Below, piece by piece: positions 44,678-52,929 of a DNA stretch of 64,000 bases (position 1 is its first letter; each line of letters opens with the position of its first letter). The position numbers and the translations under genes are program-made. The notes under the pieces were generated by a model, which made no database searches, was not told where the DNA came from, and saw only the letters and a list, made by a program, of their open reading frames with translations. Source of the stretch: Lachnospiraceae bacterium. Its GTDB lineage: Bacteria; Bacillota; Clostridia; Lachnospirales; Lachnospiraceae. The DNA is taken from positions 11,304 through 75,303 of the forward strand of contig SFEV01000006.1 in NCBI GenBank assembly GCA_004557975.1, given 5' to 3'.

Positions 44678-45178
44678 TTACATCAGATTTACCTTTCGCG
44701 GTGCCATTCTGCGCATATCATTCAGAATCACATCATCCAGCTCCACCTTGATCATCTCCTGACCCTTATCCTTATTGTAAATCAGAATATAGCTTTTCAC
44801 CTGGGGATCTCCTGAAGTATAATCCTTAACCGATGCGTTTTTGCCGTTCAGATAACTGTCGAGTGCGTGAGAATTGGACGGTGCAAGAATCTCCAGCTCC
44901 GCAACATCGTAGCTGCCCACCTTTTTTCTCTTCTGTCTGGAATAAATCGCATCAATATCCAGCTCACCGTTCACATACAGATATTCGTATTCAACCTCCA
45001 GCTTCGGTGCCAGAAAAAACGTCGCCAGACCGAATGCAACTGCTCCGATCAGAAGAAGCGGCATCACCATTCCTGCAAAAAGGAACAGAACAGTCAGCAC
45101 CGGAAGCATGCCTTTCAGCAGCTTTTTAATCATCGGCGTTTTTTTCTGAATCATTATCTCCCTGTACATATCACTCAT
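44678..45178 (-). CDS. Membrane protein of unknown function (DUF6106-like)
   Basis: A 166-residue protein. Two close hydrophobic helices lie at about 22-60 (L-L-K-G-M-L-P-V-L, then L-L-I-G-A-V-A-F-G), followed by a soluble domain (E-Y-E-Y-L-Y-V-N-G-E-L-D-I-D) in which residues 75-165 look beta-rich. It resembles proteins I recall as DUF6106 in Lachnospiraceae, but I am not certain of the number. The ATG at 45178 follows GGAGGGAAGAAAA. It follows another membrane protein by 31 bases. Function unknown. Confidence 0.65.
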   Translation of the reverse strand: MSDMYREIMIQKKTPMIKKLLKGMLPVLTVLFLFAGMVMPLLLIGAVAFGLATFFLAPKLEVEYEYLYVNGELDIDAIYSRQKRKKVGSYDVAELEILAPSNSHALDSYLNGKNASVKDYTSGDPQVKSYILIYNKDKGQEMIKVELDDVILNDMRRMAPRKVNLM

Positions 45179-45209
45179 TTTTCTTCCCTCCATCTATGGT
45201 GTATTTATT

Positions 45210-45893
45210 TTATTTCTGAAACAAATATGAAAAAAAGTCATCACAGAGATCCGTATGCACTGCATTTGCCATAACAGCCCCGTATACTTTGTTGCCGGCA
45301 TACACATTTTTCTCTGTAATCAAAGGTGCTTCCGTCAGATCCAGTGCAGATATCGGTATTGTCCCGTCTTCCGTCTCAGGTCCCTCCACCAGCAGATCCG
45401 ACCATTCTTCAAGCTGCTCTTCCGAAAGATAATCGGACAAATCAGCAAAATATCCCTGCTCTGCAAGCTTCAGATACTCCTCCTCATCCACGAGCATCAG
45501 ATCCATGGCCTTCGCTGCTGCCATCGTGACAAGCTTCATCTGGTTCGCAACTCCATACTGGGAATTGTCATTCTCGCTGACATAAATACTTGTGTCGATC
45601 GAAATCACATCATGATCTCCGATACCGCCTATGTACTCTCCAAACTCGGCAGCTATCTGCTCACCGTCGACTTCAAGAGCATTACAGTTTACAAAATATA
45701 CCTGTAAAAGCTGATTCAGCTGCAGATTGCGATAGATTGTCACTCCGATTGATATCACCATGATAATGCCAAGAATTGCCGCAAGCAATGGTTTATAGTA
45801 GTCCCACACATAGCCGACTCTCTGCCCCCACGAGAGCTTGGACAGCTTTTTCAACTCTTCCCGTATGATTTCCTTAAGCGTTCTGTCGTCCAT
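45210..45893 (-). CDS. Single-pass membrane protein of unknown function
   Basis: A 227-residue protein. A basic cytoplasmic start, one helix at about 33-53 (Y-Y-K-P-L-L-A-A-I-L-G-I-I-M-V-I-S-I), then an outside domain of about 170 residues, acidic and without cysteine clusters. The middle (A-A-A-K-A-M-D-L-M-L-V-D-E-E-E-Y) recalls substrate-binding-protein folds but no family is clear. SD AAGGAGCACGGAA. Probably co-transcribed with the next membrane protein. TATAAT at 45933-45928 would serve as its -10. Confidence 0.65.
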   Translation of the reverse strand: MDDRTLKEIIREELKKLSKLSWGQRVGYVWDYYKPLLAAILGIIMVISIGVTIYRNLQLNQLLQVYFVNCNALEVDGEQIAAEFGEYIGGIGDHDVISIDTSIYVSENDNSQYGVANQMKLVTMAAAKAMDLMLVDEEEYLKLAEQGYFADLSDYLSEEQLEEWSDLLVEGPETEDGTIPISALDLTEAPLITEKNVYAGNKVYGAVMANAVHTDLCDDFFSYLFQK

Positions 45894-45940
45894 TTCCGTG
45901 CTCCTTCATACGTTAGTCTTAAAGCGCATTATAACACAAA

Positions 45941-45969
45941 TGAGGGTAAACGTCTATTGTTTACCCTCA
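45941..45969. terminator. Terminator of groESL
   Basis: TGAGGGTAAAC and GTTTACCCTCA form a perfect 11-base stem around a 7-base loop, about 50 bases after the groEL stop; T-rich on both sides. Confidence 0.85.
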
Positions 45970-46020
45970 TTTTATATTTTTTTAATGCGCCCTGATATAA
46001 CGGTTCAGATACTCTTCCGA

Positions 46021-47646
46021 TTACATCATACCCATTCCGGCACCGCCGCCTGCCGGCATTGCCGGTGTATCCTCTTTGATATTTCCAACTACGGACTCTG
46101 TTGTCAGCAGTGTGGAAGCAACACTTGTTGCGTTCTGAAGTGCACTTCTCGTAACCTTAGCCGGATCCAGAATGCCTGCCTTTACCATATCAACATACTC
46201 TTCCTTGTATGCATCAAAGCCGGTTCCGATCTCAGACTCGCGTACCTTATTGATAATGACAGCACCCTCCAGTCCTGCATTTGCTGCGATGTGGAACAGC
46301 GGAGCCTCAAGTGCCTTCAGAATAATCTTGACACCTGTCTTCTCGTCTCCGTCAAGCTCATCAGCCAGTTTTGCAACCTGTTTAGCTGCATGGATATATG
46401 CAGATCCGCCGCCTGCGATGATTCCTTCTTCTACAGCGGCTCTTGTTGCAGCCAGAGCATCCTCCATGCGAAGTTTTGCTTCCTTCATTTCAGTCTCTGT
46501 AGCTGCACCGACACGAATAACGGCTACGCCGCCTGCCAGTTTTGCAAGACGCTCCTGAAGCTTCTCTCTGTCGAACTCGGATTTTGTCTCCTCAATCTCT
46601 GCTCTGATCTGGCTGACTCTTGCCTGGATTGCGTCCTTATCTCCAAGACCGTCGACGATAATTGTATTCTCCTTGCGAACCTTAACAGATTTTGCACGTC
46701 CGAGCATCTCAAGAGTAGCATCCTTCAGCTCAAGACCAACCTCCTCAGAGATAACACGGCCGCCTGTAAGAATTGCAATATCCTCCAGCATTGCCTTTCT
46801 TCTGTCGCCATAGCCCGGTGCCTTTACGCCAACTACTGTGAATGTACCGCGCAGCTTGTTGACGATCAGTGTTGTGAGTGCCTCACCCTCGATGTCCTCG
46901 GCAATGATCAGCAGCTTCTTTCCTGTCTGTACGATCTTCTCAAGCAGCGGCAGAACTTCCTGGATATTGCTGATCTTCTTGTCTGTGATCAGAATAAACG
47001 GATCGTCCAGAACTGCTTCCATCTTCTCCATATCTGTAGCCATATATGCGGAAATATAACCTCTGTCAAACTGCATACCTTCTACAAGATCCAGCTCTGT
47101 CTGCATTGTCTTGGATTCCTCAATTGTGATAACACCATCCTGAGAAACCTTCTCCATAGCGTCTGCAACGAGTTCTCCCACAGTCTCATCTCCTGAAGAA
47201 ACAGCTGCAACTCTCGCAATCTGATCTTTGCCTGTTACCTTCTGGCTCATGGATCTGATTGCTTCAACTGCTGCGTCTGTTGCTTTCTTCATACCTTTGC
47301 GGAGTACAATCGGGTTAGCACCTGCTGCCAGGTTCTTCATTCCTTCATTTACCATAGCCTGAGCAAGAACTGTAGCTGTAGTTGTACCGTCACCAGCCAC
47401 ATCGTTTGTCTTGGATGCCACTTCCTTGATCAGCTGTGCGCCCATATTCTCAAAAGCATCCTCCAGCTCGATCTCCTTTGCAATTGTAACACCGTCGTTT
47501 GTAATAAGCGGTGAACCGAACTGTTTGTCAAGAACTACGTTTCTTCCTTTCGGTCCAAGTGTCACACGTACTGTATCTGCAAGCTTGTTAACGCCACACT
47601 CCAGTGCTGCTCTTGCGTCAGCTCCGAATTTAATTTCCTTTGCCAT
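46021..47646 (-). CDS. groEL: 60 kDa chaperonin GroEL
   Basis: A 541-residue chaperonin that folds proteins in an ATP-driven double ring. M-A-K-E-I-K-F-G-A-D-A-R-A-A-L-E start, V-T-L-G-P-K-G-R-N-V near 30, the ATP-site D-G-T-T-T-A-T near 87 and a Gly/Met-rich end (G-G-G-A-G-M-G-M-M). The ATG at 47646 follows GGAGGCAGATTATT; upstream in-frame codons are not part of the family. Second gene after groES, under CIRCE control. Confidence 0.99.
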   Translation of the reverse strand: MAKEIKFGADARAALECGVNKLADTVRVTLGPKGRNVVLDKQFGSPLITNDGVTIAKEIELEDAFENMGAQLIKEVASKTNDVAGDGTTTATVLAQAMVNEGMKNLAAGANPIVLRKGMKKATDAAVEAIRSMSQKVTGKDQIARVAAVSSGDETVGELVADAMEKVSQDGVITIEESKTMQTELDLVEGMQFDRGYISAYMATDMEKMEAVLDDPFILITDKKISNIQEVLPLLEKIVQTGKKLLIIAEDIEGEALTTLIVNKLRGTFTVVGVKAPGYGDRRKAMLEDIAILTGGRVISEEVGLELKDATLEMLGRAKSVKVRKENTIIVDGLGDKDAIQARVSQIRAEIEETKSEFDREKLQERLAKLAGGVAVIRVGAATETEMKEAKLRMEDALAATRAAVEEGIIAGGGSAYIHAAKQVAKLADELDGDEKTGVKIILKALEAPLFHIAANAGLEGAVIINKVRESEIGTGFDAYKEEYVDMVKAGILDPAKVTRSALQNATSVASTLLTTESVVGNIKEDTPAMPAGGGAGMGMM

Positions 47647-47693
47647 AATAATCTGCCTCCTGTTTTCTGATCTCTTTGAATTTCTGATCTCTG

Positions 47694-47741
47694 TCAAGCG
47701 GTTATTCGCAATCCGCTTCGCTGCCTGCTCACAACCGAATG
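47694..47741 (+). repeat. Dispersed repeat copy A in the groES-groEL gap
   Basis: TCAAGCGGTTATTCGCAATC, then CGCTTCGCTGC and a CACAACCGAAT end. It matches the left part of the copies at 48235, 57903 and the reverse of 63814-63985. Confidence 0.8.
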
Positions 47742-47743
47742 AA

Positions 47744-48031
47744 TTACTCTTCTACGATTGCAAGGATATCGCTCTGCTTTACAACGATAAATTCTTCGTC
47801 ATGAAGTTTCACTTCATTTCCTGCATATTTGGAGTAAATAACCTTATCTCCGACCTTTACCTGCATGGTAACTTCTTTTCCGTCAACCATTCCGCCCGGT
47901 CCTACAGCGATAACTTCGGCTTCAAGCGGTTTCTCCTGTGTCTTGCTTGTCAGGATGATGCCTGATTTTGTTGTCTCTTCTGCTTCAAACTGTTTCAGAA
48001 CAACTCTGTCTCCCAACGGTACTAACTTCAT
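47744..48031 (-). CDS. groES: 10 kDa chaperonin GroES
   Basis: A 95-residue co-chaperonin, the lid of the GroEL ring. M-K-L-V-P-L-G-D-R-V-V-L-K start, the mobile loop (E-E-T-T-K-S-G-I-I-L-T) near 17-27 and G-D-K-V-I-Y-S-K-Y-A-G. The ATG at 48031 follows AAGGAGGAATCAGAT. CIRCE lies 42 bases upstream. Confidence 0.99.
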   Translation of the reverse strand: MKLVPLGDRVVLKQFEAEETTKSGIILTSKTQEKPLEAEVIAVGPGGMVDGKEVTMQVKVGDKVIYSKYAGNEVKLHDEEFIVVKQSDILAIVEE

Positions 48032-48072
48032 ATCTGATTCCTCCTTAGATGGTAATTTACTCTTTGATTTTA

Positions 48073-48099
48073 TTAGCACTCATCCGAATCGAGTGCTAA
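48073..48099. promoter_or_regulatory. CIRCE operator of groESL
   Basis: TTAGCACTC, nine bases, GAGTGCTAA: a perfect match to the CIRCE inverted repeat bound by the heat-shock repressor HrcA. It lies between the promoter and groES. Confidence 0.98.
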
Positions 48100-48110
48100 C
48101 GAACAATCTT

Positions 48111-48139
48111 ATATTAGTTAAAATGCGTCAATAATGCAA
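48111..48139 (-). promoter_or_regulatory. groESL promoter
   Basis: TTGCAT (48139-48134), 17-base spacer, TAATAT (48116-48111), placed immediately upstream of CIRCE. Confidence 0.75.
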
Positions 48140-48234
48140 CTTCATTTATTCCCGTATTTTTCCATTTATAATAATAAAATAGCTATTTTTCTTTAATTTC
48201 CTCTTATTATCTCACCTATACTCTTTATTTTGTT

Positions 48235-48307
48235 TCAAGTGGATATTCGCAATCCGCTTCGCTGCTTTCCCATAACCGGGTAACTGCTTCGCAGTTTATC
48301 AGATGGG
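48235..48307 (+). repeat. Dispersed repeat copy B
   Basis: TCAAGTGGATATTCGCAATC, CGCTTCGCTGC, CATAACCGGGTAA, then the hairpin ACTGCTTCGCAGT and TTATCAGATGGG. It is the longest left-part copy, lying between codY's terminator and the groESL promoter. Confidence 0.85.
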
Positions 48308-48361
48308 CATGGAAATTTCCTGTTTTCATTGCGAAACTGTCCTTCAGAAAAGAATCCGAAC

Positions 48362-48398
48362 AGAAAAAGATGCCTGCCTCCCGGCAGACACCTCAACA
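48362..48398 (-). terminator. Terminator of codY
   Basis: TGTCTGCC-GGGA-GGCAGGCA followed by TCTTTTTCTG on the minus strand, about 80 bases after the codY stop. Confidence 0.85.
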
Positions 48399-48471
48399 TA
48401 TGAACGTTTCTTCAATTCTGTTCTTACAGCAGTCTTGCTGTTCCGTCACCTGACAGCCATCCCTGCGCACA

Positions 48472-49254
48472 TCAGAGATTCTTGCTCTTTCTGATCTCAT
48501 CCAGCTCGTCAAAAACGACATCATTCAATACTTTAATATATGTTCCTTTCATTCCGGATGATCTCGATTCAATTACGCCTGCGCTCTCAAACTTACGCAG
48601 CGCATTCACAATCACAGAACGGGTAATACCCACTCTGTCTGCAATCTTGCTTGCAACAAGAATACCTTCTGTTCCGTCCAGCTCATCAAAAATATGAATA
48701 ATTGCTTCCATTTCCGAAAACGACAGCGTACTGATGGCGGACTTCACGATCTGAATCTTCCGGTTCTCCTCCGCATTTTCTTCGTTGACCGAACGCATCA
48801 TTTCAAGTCCCACTACTGTCGTACCATACTCACTGAGAATGATATCATCAATCTCATACTGGCTCCCGTATTTGTACATGAAAACGGTACCGAGACGCTC
48901 TCCTGCAATATCAATCGGATTGATAATAGCCTGATATTTTCTTACATTCTCTCCGACAAATCCAAGCGTTTCGAGATTTACATTTTCTTTCGTGGAAAGG
49001 ACTCCAAGAAGCCGTTCGTTCAGCATTGGATCAATGAACCCGCCTACTCTGTCAACGATCAGTTCCTTAATCTCCTCAACACCGTCACGCAGTCCAACAC
49101 CCAGCACCTTACCCTTACGGCTGATTACGAGTATATTCGAGTTCAGAATTCCCGTAAGAACATCGCAGATATCATTGAATACGACCTTGCTGGTATTGTT
49201 GTTATGTAACAGCTGATTAATCTTCCTGGTCTTATCCAGCAGTTGCACACTCAT
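48472..49254 (-). CDS. codY: GTP- and branched-chain-amino-acid-sensing repressor CodY
   Basis: A 260-residue global regulator. The N-terminal GAF-like domain (L-L-D-K-T-R-K-I-N start) senses isoleucine, leucine and valine; the C-terminal winged helix (A-S-K-I-A-D-R-V-G-I-T-R-S-V-I-V-N-A-L-R-K-F-E-S-A-G-V near 205-232) binds AATTTTCWGAAAATT. The ATG at 49254 (MSVQLLDKT) is the family start. topA ends 120 bases upstream. A CodY-like box lies over its own promoter. Confidence 0.98.
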   Translation of the reverse strand: MSVQLLDKTRKINQLLHNNNTSKVVFNDICDVLTGILNSNILVISRKGKVLGVGLRDGVEEIKELIVDRVGGFIDPMLNERLLGVLSTKENVNLETLGFVGENVRKYQAIINPIDIAGERLGTVFMYKYGSQYEIDDIILSEYGTTVVGLEMMRSVNEENAEENRKIQIVKSAISTLSFSEMEAIIHIFDELDGTEGILVASKIADRVGITRSVIVNALRKFESAGVIESRSSGMKGTYIKVLNDVVFDELDEIRKSKNL

Positions 49255-49298
49255 AACGTACCTCCTATGCATACTTTCCTTTCTTCTTGTTATTTTTT

Positions 49299-49327
49299 AT
49301 CTTAGCACAAAGTTTTCAGAAAATCAA
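49299..49327 (-). promoter_or_regulatory. codY promoter
   Basis: TTGATT (49327-49322), 17-base spacer, TAAGAT (49304-49299), about 45 bases before the start codon. Confidence 0.75.
49311..49325. promoter_or_regulatory. CodY box over the codY promoter
   Basis: AGTTTTCAGAAAATC matches the CodY consensus AATTTTCWGAAAATT at 13 of 15 positions and covers the spacer and part of the -35. This suggests negative autoregulation. Confidence 0.7.
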
Positions 49328-49374
49328 CGTATATTGTGTGCATTTGCGCATATTTACAGAAAGTATCTGGGGAA

Positions 49375-51441
49375 TCAATCAGCTTTTCCACAAACATAGC
49401 CGCACATTTTATCTGCACAGACGATTCTGTTTCCTTTTTCCACCATATATCCGCCGCATTGCGGACATTTCTGCGCCACAGGCTTCTGCCATGACATAAA
49501 GTCGCAGTCCGGATTCGCCTCGCAGCCGTAGTATTTTCTTCCTTTTTTTGTCTTGCGGATTACCACGTCCTTCCCGCACTTCGGGCACGCCACACCCGTC
49601 TTTTCCAGATACGGCTTTGTGTTGCGGCAGTCCGGGAATCCGGGACATGCAAGAAACTTTCCGTGCGGTCCATACTTGATCACCATGTTGCGTCCGCATT
49701 CTTCGCAGACAACATCTGACACTTCGTCTTCAATCGTTACCTTTTCCAGATTTTTTTCTGCAGCTTTCACTGCCTCGTCAAGATCCGGATAGAAGTTTTC
49801 GACTACCGTCTTCCAGTGAATAGTTCCTTCCTCTATGGAATCCAGCAGAGACTCCAGATTCGCCGTGAAAGTCACATCAACAATACTAGGAAATGCTTCT
49901 TTCATGATGTTATTTACCACTTCACCCAGTTCCGTCATGTAGAGATTTTTATTTTCCTTCGCCACATAACGGCGGGCAATAATCGTAGTGATGGTCGGAG
50001 CATACGTACTGGGCCGTCCGATCCCCTGTTCCTCCAGTGCACGGACGAGGGATGCCTCTGTATAATGTGCCGGCGGCTGTGTAAAATGCTGCTTTGGCTC
50101 TGTCTCCTTAAGCTCCAGTGTCATACCTGGCTCTATTTTACCGGTAATGATATTGTTTTCTTCTTTCTGCTCATCACTTTCTGTATAGACGCTGCGGAAA
50201 CCGTCAAACACAATTCGTGATGCAGATACCGTGAAGCGATAGCCTGCAGCACCGATCTTTACCGCAGTTGTCTCATACTTTGCAGGTGTCATTCTGCTGG
50301 CAGCAAAACGCTTCCAGATCAGCTGATACAGACGGAACTGATCTCTTGTAAGAGAATCCTTCACAGAAAAAGGTGTCCTGGCGATATCGGTCGGACGGAT
50401 CGCCTCATGAGCATCCTGAATCTTTTTGCCGCCGCTGGAAGCTTCGCTCTTTTCCGCAGCATACTCAGCACCGTACTGACTGCTGATGTAATCCCGTGCA
50501 GCCTGGTCGGCCTCATCTGAGATACGTGTGGAATCTGTACGCAGATAGGTAATCAGACCTACCGTACCATTTCCCTTGAGATCGATTCCTTCGTAAAGCT
50601 GCTGTGCGAGACGCATGGTCTTCTGTGTCGAGAAATTCAGTGCATTGGCCGCTTCCTGCTGCAGCGTACTCGTGGTGAAGGGCAGCGGTGCTTTTTTCGT
50701 CCGTTCTCCCTTTTTGACTTCCTCTACTGTGTAGCTGGCATCACGGATCCTGGCGAGAATCTCATCCATCTGTTCTTTGGACTCGATCGTCATCTTCTTA
50801 TCCTGTCCGGTAAACCGCGCCAGCAGCGGTTTCTTTTCCCCAGGAGCCTGCAGCAGCACATCGAGCGTCCAGTACTCCTTCGGAATAAACGCATTAATCT
50901 CATCCTCCCGGTCTCCGATAATGCGAAGCGCAACCGACTGGACTCTTCCCGCACTCAGTCCGCGCTTTACCTTCTGCCACAGAAGAGGACTGATCCTGTA
51001 GCCCACCATCCGGTCAAGCATACGGCGCGTCTGCTGTGCATCCACCAGATCCATATCGATCTGCCGTGCATGCTTCAGTGACTCTTTCACTGCACTCTTC
51101 GTAATCTCATTGAATGTAATTCTCTTCAGCTTCTTCGGATCAAGTTTCAGCGCCTCTGCCAGATGCCAGGATATAGCCTCTCCCTCACGGTCAGGGTCCG
51201 TTGCGAGATACACCTTGTCTGCTTTTTTTTCTGCCTTACGCAAAGCAGCAAGAATATCTCCTTTTCCTCTGATTGTGATATACTTCGGTTCAAATCCGTT
51301 CTCCGCATCAAAGCCCATCCGGCTCTTCGGCAGATCGCGCACGTGTCCGTTAGACGCGAGCACTTCGTAATTGGGACCGAGAAATTTTTTTATTGTCTTG
51401 ACTTTTGCAGGTGATTCGACAATCACCAGATATTTTGGCAT
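49375..51441 (-). CDS. topA: DNA topoisomerase I
   Basis: A 688-residue type IA enzyme that relaxes negative supercoils. The Toprim domain opens with V-E-S-P-A-K-V-K-T-I and contains D-P-D-R-E-G-E-A-I. The active-site tyrosine is in G-L-I-T-Y-L-R-T-D-S near residue 298. The C-terminus carries three zinc ribbons with Cys-x2-Cys pairs (near 580, 625 and 665). SD GGGAGGTAGTCGCT. It follows dprA by 25 bases, the conserved dprA-topA order. Confidence 0.98.
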   Translation of the reverse strand: MPKYLVIVESPAKVKTIKKFLGPNYEVLASNGHVRDLPKSRMGFDAENGFEPKYITIRGKGDILAALRKAEKKADKVYLATDPDREGEAISWHLAEALKLDPKKLKRITFNEITKSAVKESLKHARQIDMDLVDAQQTRRMLDRMVGYRISPLLWQKVKRGLSAGRVQSVALRIIGDREDEINAFIPKEYWTLDVLLQAPGEKKPLLARFTGQDKKMTIESKEQMDEILARIRDASYTVEEVKKGERTKKAPLPFTTSTLQQEAANALNFSTQKTMRLAQQLYEGIDLKGNGTVGLITYLRTDSTRISDEADQAARDYISSQYGAEYAAEKSEASSGGKKIQDAHEAIRPTDIARTPFSVKDSLTRDQFRLYQLIWKRFAASRMTPAKYETTAVKIGAAGYRFTVSASRIVFDGFRSVYTESDEQKEENNIITGKIEPGMTLELKETEPKQHFTQPPAHYTEASLVRALEEQGIGRPSTYAPTITTIIARRYVAKENKNLYMTELGEVVNNIMKEAFPSIVDVTFTANLESLLDSIEEGTIHWKTVVENFYPDLDEAVKAAEKNLEKVTIEDEVSDVVCEECGRNMVIKYGPHGKFLACPGFPDCRNTKPYLEKTGVACPKCGKDVVIRKTKKGRKYYGCEANPDCDFMSWQKPVAQKCPQCGGYMVEKGNRIVCADKMCGYVCGKAD

Positions 51442-51466
51442 AGCGACTACCTCCCACGAAATATCA

Positions 51467-52792
51467 CTATTTCACTTTTATATAATAATTCCGGTCCGTC
51501 TCCATAATAAGTCCCCTCAGCTCCAGCGACAGCAGACTGTCACTCAGATCGCTCAGAGGAAGAGACGTTTCCTCCTGTAGTGTCCACACATTTTTCGGGT
51601 GCAAACCGAGACTACTATACACTAATTTCTCTGTGGGTGCAAGTGCTAAATTTTCTGAAAATTCTTTTTTCTTTTTCCGATAATCCGGAAAAATCAGCTC
51701 AGCAAAGGATTCCGCAGACAAAATTAATCCGGCTCCCTGGGAAATCAGCTCATTACATCCTCCGCTCAGCTCATCCCCAGGGCGTCCCGGAACAGCCATC
51801 ACCTGTCGTCCCTGCTCTGCTGCAAATTCCGCAGTAATCAGAGAGCCGCTTTTCTTCCTGGCCTCCACTACCACAACAACGTCAGAAAGACCGCTGATAA
51901 TCCGGTTGCGCATGGGAAAATGGCTGCACAGCGGCGCCGTGCCCGGCGGCAGCTCCGAGATCACGCCTCCATTCTCCCTCAGGCGCTCCAGAAGCTGCCG
52001 GTGTTCAGCCGGATAGCATCTGTCAACACCACAGCCCAGAACAGCAAAGCTCTTTCCCCCCTGCGCCGCAGTCTCCCACTGAGCCGCACCGTCGATTCCG
52101 TATGCGGCGCCGCTGATCACCTGCCCTCCTGCATAAACCGTTTCCCTGGCCAGCAGCTCAGCCATGGCTTTCCCGCTGCGCGTACACATCCGTGCCCCTA
52201 CAATTGCTACAGTTCTGACATTTTCATCCGGAAGAGAGCCACGGTAAAACAGTCCATAGGGCCGGTTCCTGATATTTTTCAGTCTCTCCGGATATCCGGC
52301 ATGTACATGGCTGATAAATTGTATTCCCTTCTCCATTCTCTCATTCACGATTTCTTCCACGGAGATTCTTTTCCTGAACTGCTCCACACGGCTGATCCAC
52401 CGGCAGCCCTTCTCATACAAATGCTTATATTCCCGCTCTGATGCTTCCCTGACAGCAGCCGGACTGCCGAAGCACCGCAGGAGGAGCTCATGATGGGCAT
52501 GGTAGATGCCCGGTATGCTGCAAAGCCACTCCCAGTCCTGTTCCGTGGAATCCGCCACAACCGGGGAATCCTCTGTTTTTCCGGTTCTTCTCATCTCTCT
52601 GACACTTATTGTCTCACTGCCGGGTGTTATCCCACTGTTGGATATCGTCTTTTCGATACATGTTGTCTCTCCGACGGGTCTTATTCCACTGATGGATGCC
52701 GCCTTTCCGGCACTTGTTGTCTCACCGGCAGGTATGATCCCGCTGATGGGTGTCGTCTCTGCGGATATATTTTCACAGATATGCTCCTGCAT
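51467..52792 (-). CDS. dprA: DNA-processing protein DprA with a repeat-bearing N-terminal extension
   Basis: A 441-residue protein. DprA loads RecA on incoming single-stranded DNA in transformation. The Rossmann core has G-x-R-x-x-x-x-G-K-A-M-A and G-A-A-Y-G-I-D-G-A-A near 240, S-E-x-P-P-G-T, then the C-terminal winged helix. The ATG at 52792 follows AAGGAGC; residues 1-80 are not part of the family and hold three 18-residue repeats. A perfect CodY box lies within the coding sequence. Between comM and topA. Confidence 0.93.
   Translation of the reverse strand: MQEHICENISAETTPISGIIPAGETTSAGKAASISGIRPVGETTCIEKTISNSGITPGSETISVREMRRTGKTEDSPVVADSTEQDWEWLCSIPGIYHAHHELLLRCFGSPAAVREASEREYKHLYEKGCRWISRVEQFRKRISVEEIVNERMEKGIQFISHVHAGYPERLKNIRNRPYGLFYRGSLPDENVRTVAIVGARMCTRSGKAMAELLARETVYAGGQVISGAAYGIDGAAQWETAAQGGKSFAVLGCGVDRCYPAEHRQLLERLRENGGVISELPPGTAPLCSHFPMRNRIISGLSDVVVVVEARKKSGSLITAEFAAEQGRQVMAVPGRPGDELSGGCNELISQGAGLILSAESFAELIFPDYRKKKKEFSENLALAPTEKLVYSSLGLHPKNVWTLQEETSLPLSDLSDSLLSLELRGLIMETDRNYYIKVK
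51649..51663. promoter_or_regulatory. Perfect CodY box inside dprA
   Basis: AATTTTCTGAAAATT is identical to the 15-base CodY consensus. It lies in the dprA coding sequence (codons for E-F-S-E-N-L), about 210 bases upstream of topA. Confidence 0.7.
52609..52776 (-). repeat. 54-bp coding repeats in the dprA N-terminus
   Basis: Three 54-base units start at about 52609, 52663 and 52717. They encode 18-residue segments of the form (S)ISGIxPxGETTxxxKxx. Confidence 0.85.
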
Positions 52793-52856
52793 TTTATAAT
52801 GCTCCTTCCTTCTTGTGCAGCAAAGCCACACCATATCTTCTTTGCATCATGGTCAA

Positions 52857-52891
52857 TCTGCGCATTTGAAGTGGGGGACTTGCCTGATTCG
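52857..52891 (+). repeat. Dispersed repeat copy E (right part only)
   Basis: TCTGCGCATTTGAAGTGGGG continuing GACTTGCCTGATTCG matches the reverse complement of 63815-63849 with one substitution. It sits in the comM-dprA gap. Confidence 0.85.
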
Positions 52892-52929
52892 TTTAAGTAC
52901 TCTCATCGAGTCATGAGCCGATACAGGAT

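Noticed and set aside
45838..47196. 452-codon rightward frame opposite groEL
   Set aside because: It is antisense to groEL, made of Cys/Leu-rich low-quality sequence that mirrors biased groEL codons.
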